A stretch of 64,000 nt of DNA from Cohnella endophytica (GTDB taxonomy: Bacteria > Bacillota > Bacilli > Paenibacillales > Paenibacillaceae): the NCBI RefSeq assembly GCF_003628305.1, contig NZ_RBZM01000005.1, positions 682,001 to 746,000 of the forward strand. The letters run 5' to 3'. The position numbers were made by a program, and so were the translations under genes. The notes below the pieces were generated by a model. The model did no database searches. It was not told the DNA's origin and saw nothing but the letters and a program-made list of their open reading frames with translations. How positions within the stretch are numbered: the first letter of the stretch is position 1; each line of letters opens with the position of its first letter. This document shows positions 63,696 through 64,000 of this stretch, in pieces.

Positions 63696-64000
63696 TTAAT
63701 GTTGCCATACACGGACGTAGTCTACCTTCATCGTATTCGGTATAACCGTAGGGCCGCCATAAGGCGTTCCGACAGCGTAGTCTAAAATTAGATACATCGG
63801 AGTCGAAGTGATTCCCGAAGTCAGCGTGCCCACGAGAACTCCATCATAATAGTATTTAACAATACCCGGTTCCCAGTCGGCGCCAAACGTATGCCAGCCG
63901 GTATAATCGCCGGAAACGCTTGCTCCTGGATTACCGGATGAAGAGATGAAATGATAAGCTGCTTGACCTCCTAGCCCTTCCATAATGTCCATTTCCCCAT
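63696..64000 (-). CDS. GH16 beta-glucanase, C-terminal part (cut by window edge)
   Basis: About 101 codons of a gene that continues beyond the window. The frame is open to the edge, and the first visible residues are G-E-M-D-I-M-E, the GH16 catalytic motif E-x-D-x-x-E with both glutamates. Then follow YTGWHTFGADWEPGIVKYYYDG and YLILDYAVG, the typical closing strands ending DYVRVWQ. The family cleaves beta-1,3 or beta-1,3-1,4 glucans or related galactans. The DIME form with an inserted residue is the laminarinase/lichenase-like type. No C-terminal binding domain follows. Relation to the operon next to it is unknown. Confidence 0.88.
   Translation of the reverse strand, partial: GEMDIMEGLGGQAAYHFISSSGNPGASVSGDYTGWHTFGADWEPGIVKYYYDGVLVGTLTSGITSTPMYLILDYAVGTPYGGPTVIPNTMKVDYVRVWQH

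Overview
The window reads as chromosome of a spore-forming Firmicute of the Paenibacillaceae (Paenibacillus/Cohnella type). Clues are Bacillus-style housekeeping proteins (RelQ, YhaO/YhaN, YkvI, Xpt, a 4Fe-4S ferredoxin), strong purine-rich ribosome binding sites with frequent GTG/TTG starts, many large lipoprotein sugar-binding proteins with LplB-type permeases and no adjacent ATPase, and YesM/YesN-type and membrane AraC-type sensors. This is inferred from gene content, not from a database search.

Layout. 0-3.5 kb: citramalate synthase (minus strand), DNA polymerase IV, ferredoxin. 3.6-14.4 kb: an unusual envelope cluster with a CHASE2 adenylate cyclase, two paralogous secreted FecR-domain proteins, an NHL beta-propeller protein and a membrane-bound L,D-transpeptidase. 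14.4-17.1 kb: pyrD, relQ and a DUF309 gene, followed by a probable catalase tail remnant. 17.4-18.2 kb: a gene-free array of sixteen 52-bp tandem repeats. 18.3-34.8 kb: ordinary chromosome (RsuA-type pseudouridine synthase, HAD phosphatase, diguanylate cyclase, glycosyltransferase with YhaO/YhaN, YkvI, ArsB-like permease, GH15 glucoamylase-type enzyme, xpt, small conserved proteins).

34.9-54.3 kb: a glycan-use locus lying between two identical tRNA-Leu(CAG) genes. It holds an AraC regulator, a GH95 fucosidase-type enzyme, a membrane AraC sensor paired with a lone solute-binding protein, a second repeat region (42.99-44.1 kb), a complete importer (two permeases and a binding protein paralogous to the lone one), a GH27 alpha-galactosidase with three repeated C-terminal domains, a divergent GH95-like enzyme and an SGNH esterase. 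The enzymes look suited to stripping alpha-fucosyl/galactosyl and acyl side groups from a heteroglycan, with the released oligosaccharide imported and sensed locally.

54.3-64 kb: immediately after the second tRNA-Leu the DNA becomes visibly more A+T-rich. It carries a second sugar operon (permease, zinc-free MDR dehydrogenase, TIM-barrel isomerase/epimerase, permease, binding protein), then a YesN-type response regulator and YesM-type kinase, and the C-terminal part of a GH16 glucanase on the minus strand at the edge.

The two things most worth following up are the cyclase/FecR/propeller cluster and the 52-bp repeats. The two repeat loci lie about 25 kb apart in opposite orientation, have diverged in sequence, yet share the same 52-bp spacing (about five helical turns) and a common dyad.
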